A stretch of DNA of 6,796 nucleotides from Candidatus Cloacimonadota bacterium (GTDB taxonomy: Bacteria > Cloacimonadota > Cloacimonadia > JGIOTU-2 > B8-G9). The position numbers were made by a program, and so were the translations under genes. The stretch's first letter is position 1. Each line of letters begins with the position of its first letter. The stretch covers positions 1-6,796 of the forward strand of contig QMNM01000082.1 of the NCBI GenBank assembly GCA_003647765.1, in the 5' to 3' direction. The notes below the pieces were generated by a model that was not told where the DNA came from, made no database searches, and was given only the letters and a program-made list of their open reading frames with translations. This document shows, piece after piece, positions 6,653 to 6,796 of this stretch.

Positions 6653-6689
6653 GGCGTAGAGCGTAGGGCGTAATGCGTAGAGCGTTCGG
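6641..6689. repeat. Tandem heptamer repeat (CGTARDG) overlapping the purB stop
   Basis: Seven consecutive 7 nt units run CGTAATG, CGTAGGG, CGTAGAG, CGTAGGG, CGTAATG, CGTAGAG and a degenerate CGTTCGG. The first unit and part of the second encode the final Arg-Asn-Ala and the TAG stop of purB. The G+C content is well above that of the surrounding DNA. The unit is not a multiple of three, and most units contain TAG. There are no spacers, so this is not a CRISPR array. Similar GCGTAG/GCGTAATG strings occur between genes in various bacterial genomes as far as I recall, but that was not checked. Confidence 0.85.
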
Positions 6690-6748
6690 CATTATAATAA
6701 AAAATCTATCAAAACTAATTTTACACTGCATATAGATATTTGACAGAA

Positions 6749-6791
6749 TAACCCTGCTATTTTGTAAATATTATAAATTTTAGCAGGGTTA
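6749..6791. terminator. Stem-loop downstream of purB, possible terminator
   Basis: TAACCCTGCTA (6749-6759) and TAGCAGGGTTA (6781-6791) form a perfect 11 bp stem around a 21 nt AT-rich loop. It lies 96 nt after the purB stop. On the plus strand it is followed by AAATT and not a U-run, and on the minus strand by TTCTGTC, so it is not a canonical intrinsic terminator in either direction. It may still end or stabilise the asnS-purB transcript, or be part of an element cut by the window edge. Confidence 0.4.
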
Positions 6792-6796
6792 AAATT

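Noticed and set aside
6641-6689. CRISPR array
   Set aside because: The units are 7 nt long and contiguous, with no spacers and no cas genes nearby.
6693-6698. TATAAT downstream of purB as a promoter
   Set aside because: The position 17 nt upstream lies in the heptamer repeat (GTAATG) and does not resemble a -35 element; no gene start follows within the window.

Overview
This is an AT-rich bacterial chromosome segment (roughly one third G+C by eye) holding four complete, recognisable housekeeping genes in two divergent pairs. Leftward (minus strand) lie secD and then secF, separate genes for the SecDF accessory complex of the Sec translocase. Rightward (plus strand) lie asnS (asparaginyl-tRNA synthetase) and purB (adenylosuccinate lyase), probably one transcript. 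Separate SecD and SecF proteins, strong Shine-Dalgarno sequences and bacterial-type PurB show a bacterium. The short AsnRS with a C-terminus ending RETIPFPRMINRLNP, plus several kinds of short degenerate intergenic repeat, would fit an uncultured or deep-branching lineage, but the window alone does not fix a taxon.

Layout. 1-144: region downstream of secF with a degenerate 9-10 nt word repeat. 145-1080: secF. 1081-1347: an unusually long secD-secF gap with two repeat elements, a palindromic one that almost touches the secF ribosome binding site and a CACGAAA-type one. 1348-3294: secD, with a Glu/Lys-rich insertion in its periplasmic region. 3295-3964: a 670 nt divergent intergenic region with candidate promoters for both directions, a perfect 8 bp inverted repeat in the secD leader, and no gene that I can support. 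3965-5257: asnS. 5324-6652: purB. 6641-6689: a heptamer repeat that supplies the last codons and the stop of purB. 6749-6791: a stem-loop at the right edge.

SecD and SecF work together at the membrane, using the proton motive force to help pull secreted proteins through SecYEG. asnS and purB have no direct pathway link (translation versus purine synthesis). I see no sign of a defence system, mobile gene cargo or a new multi-gene system. The unusual content is in the non-coding repeats and the SecD insertion.
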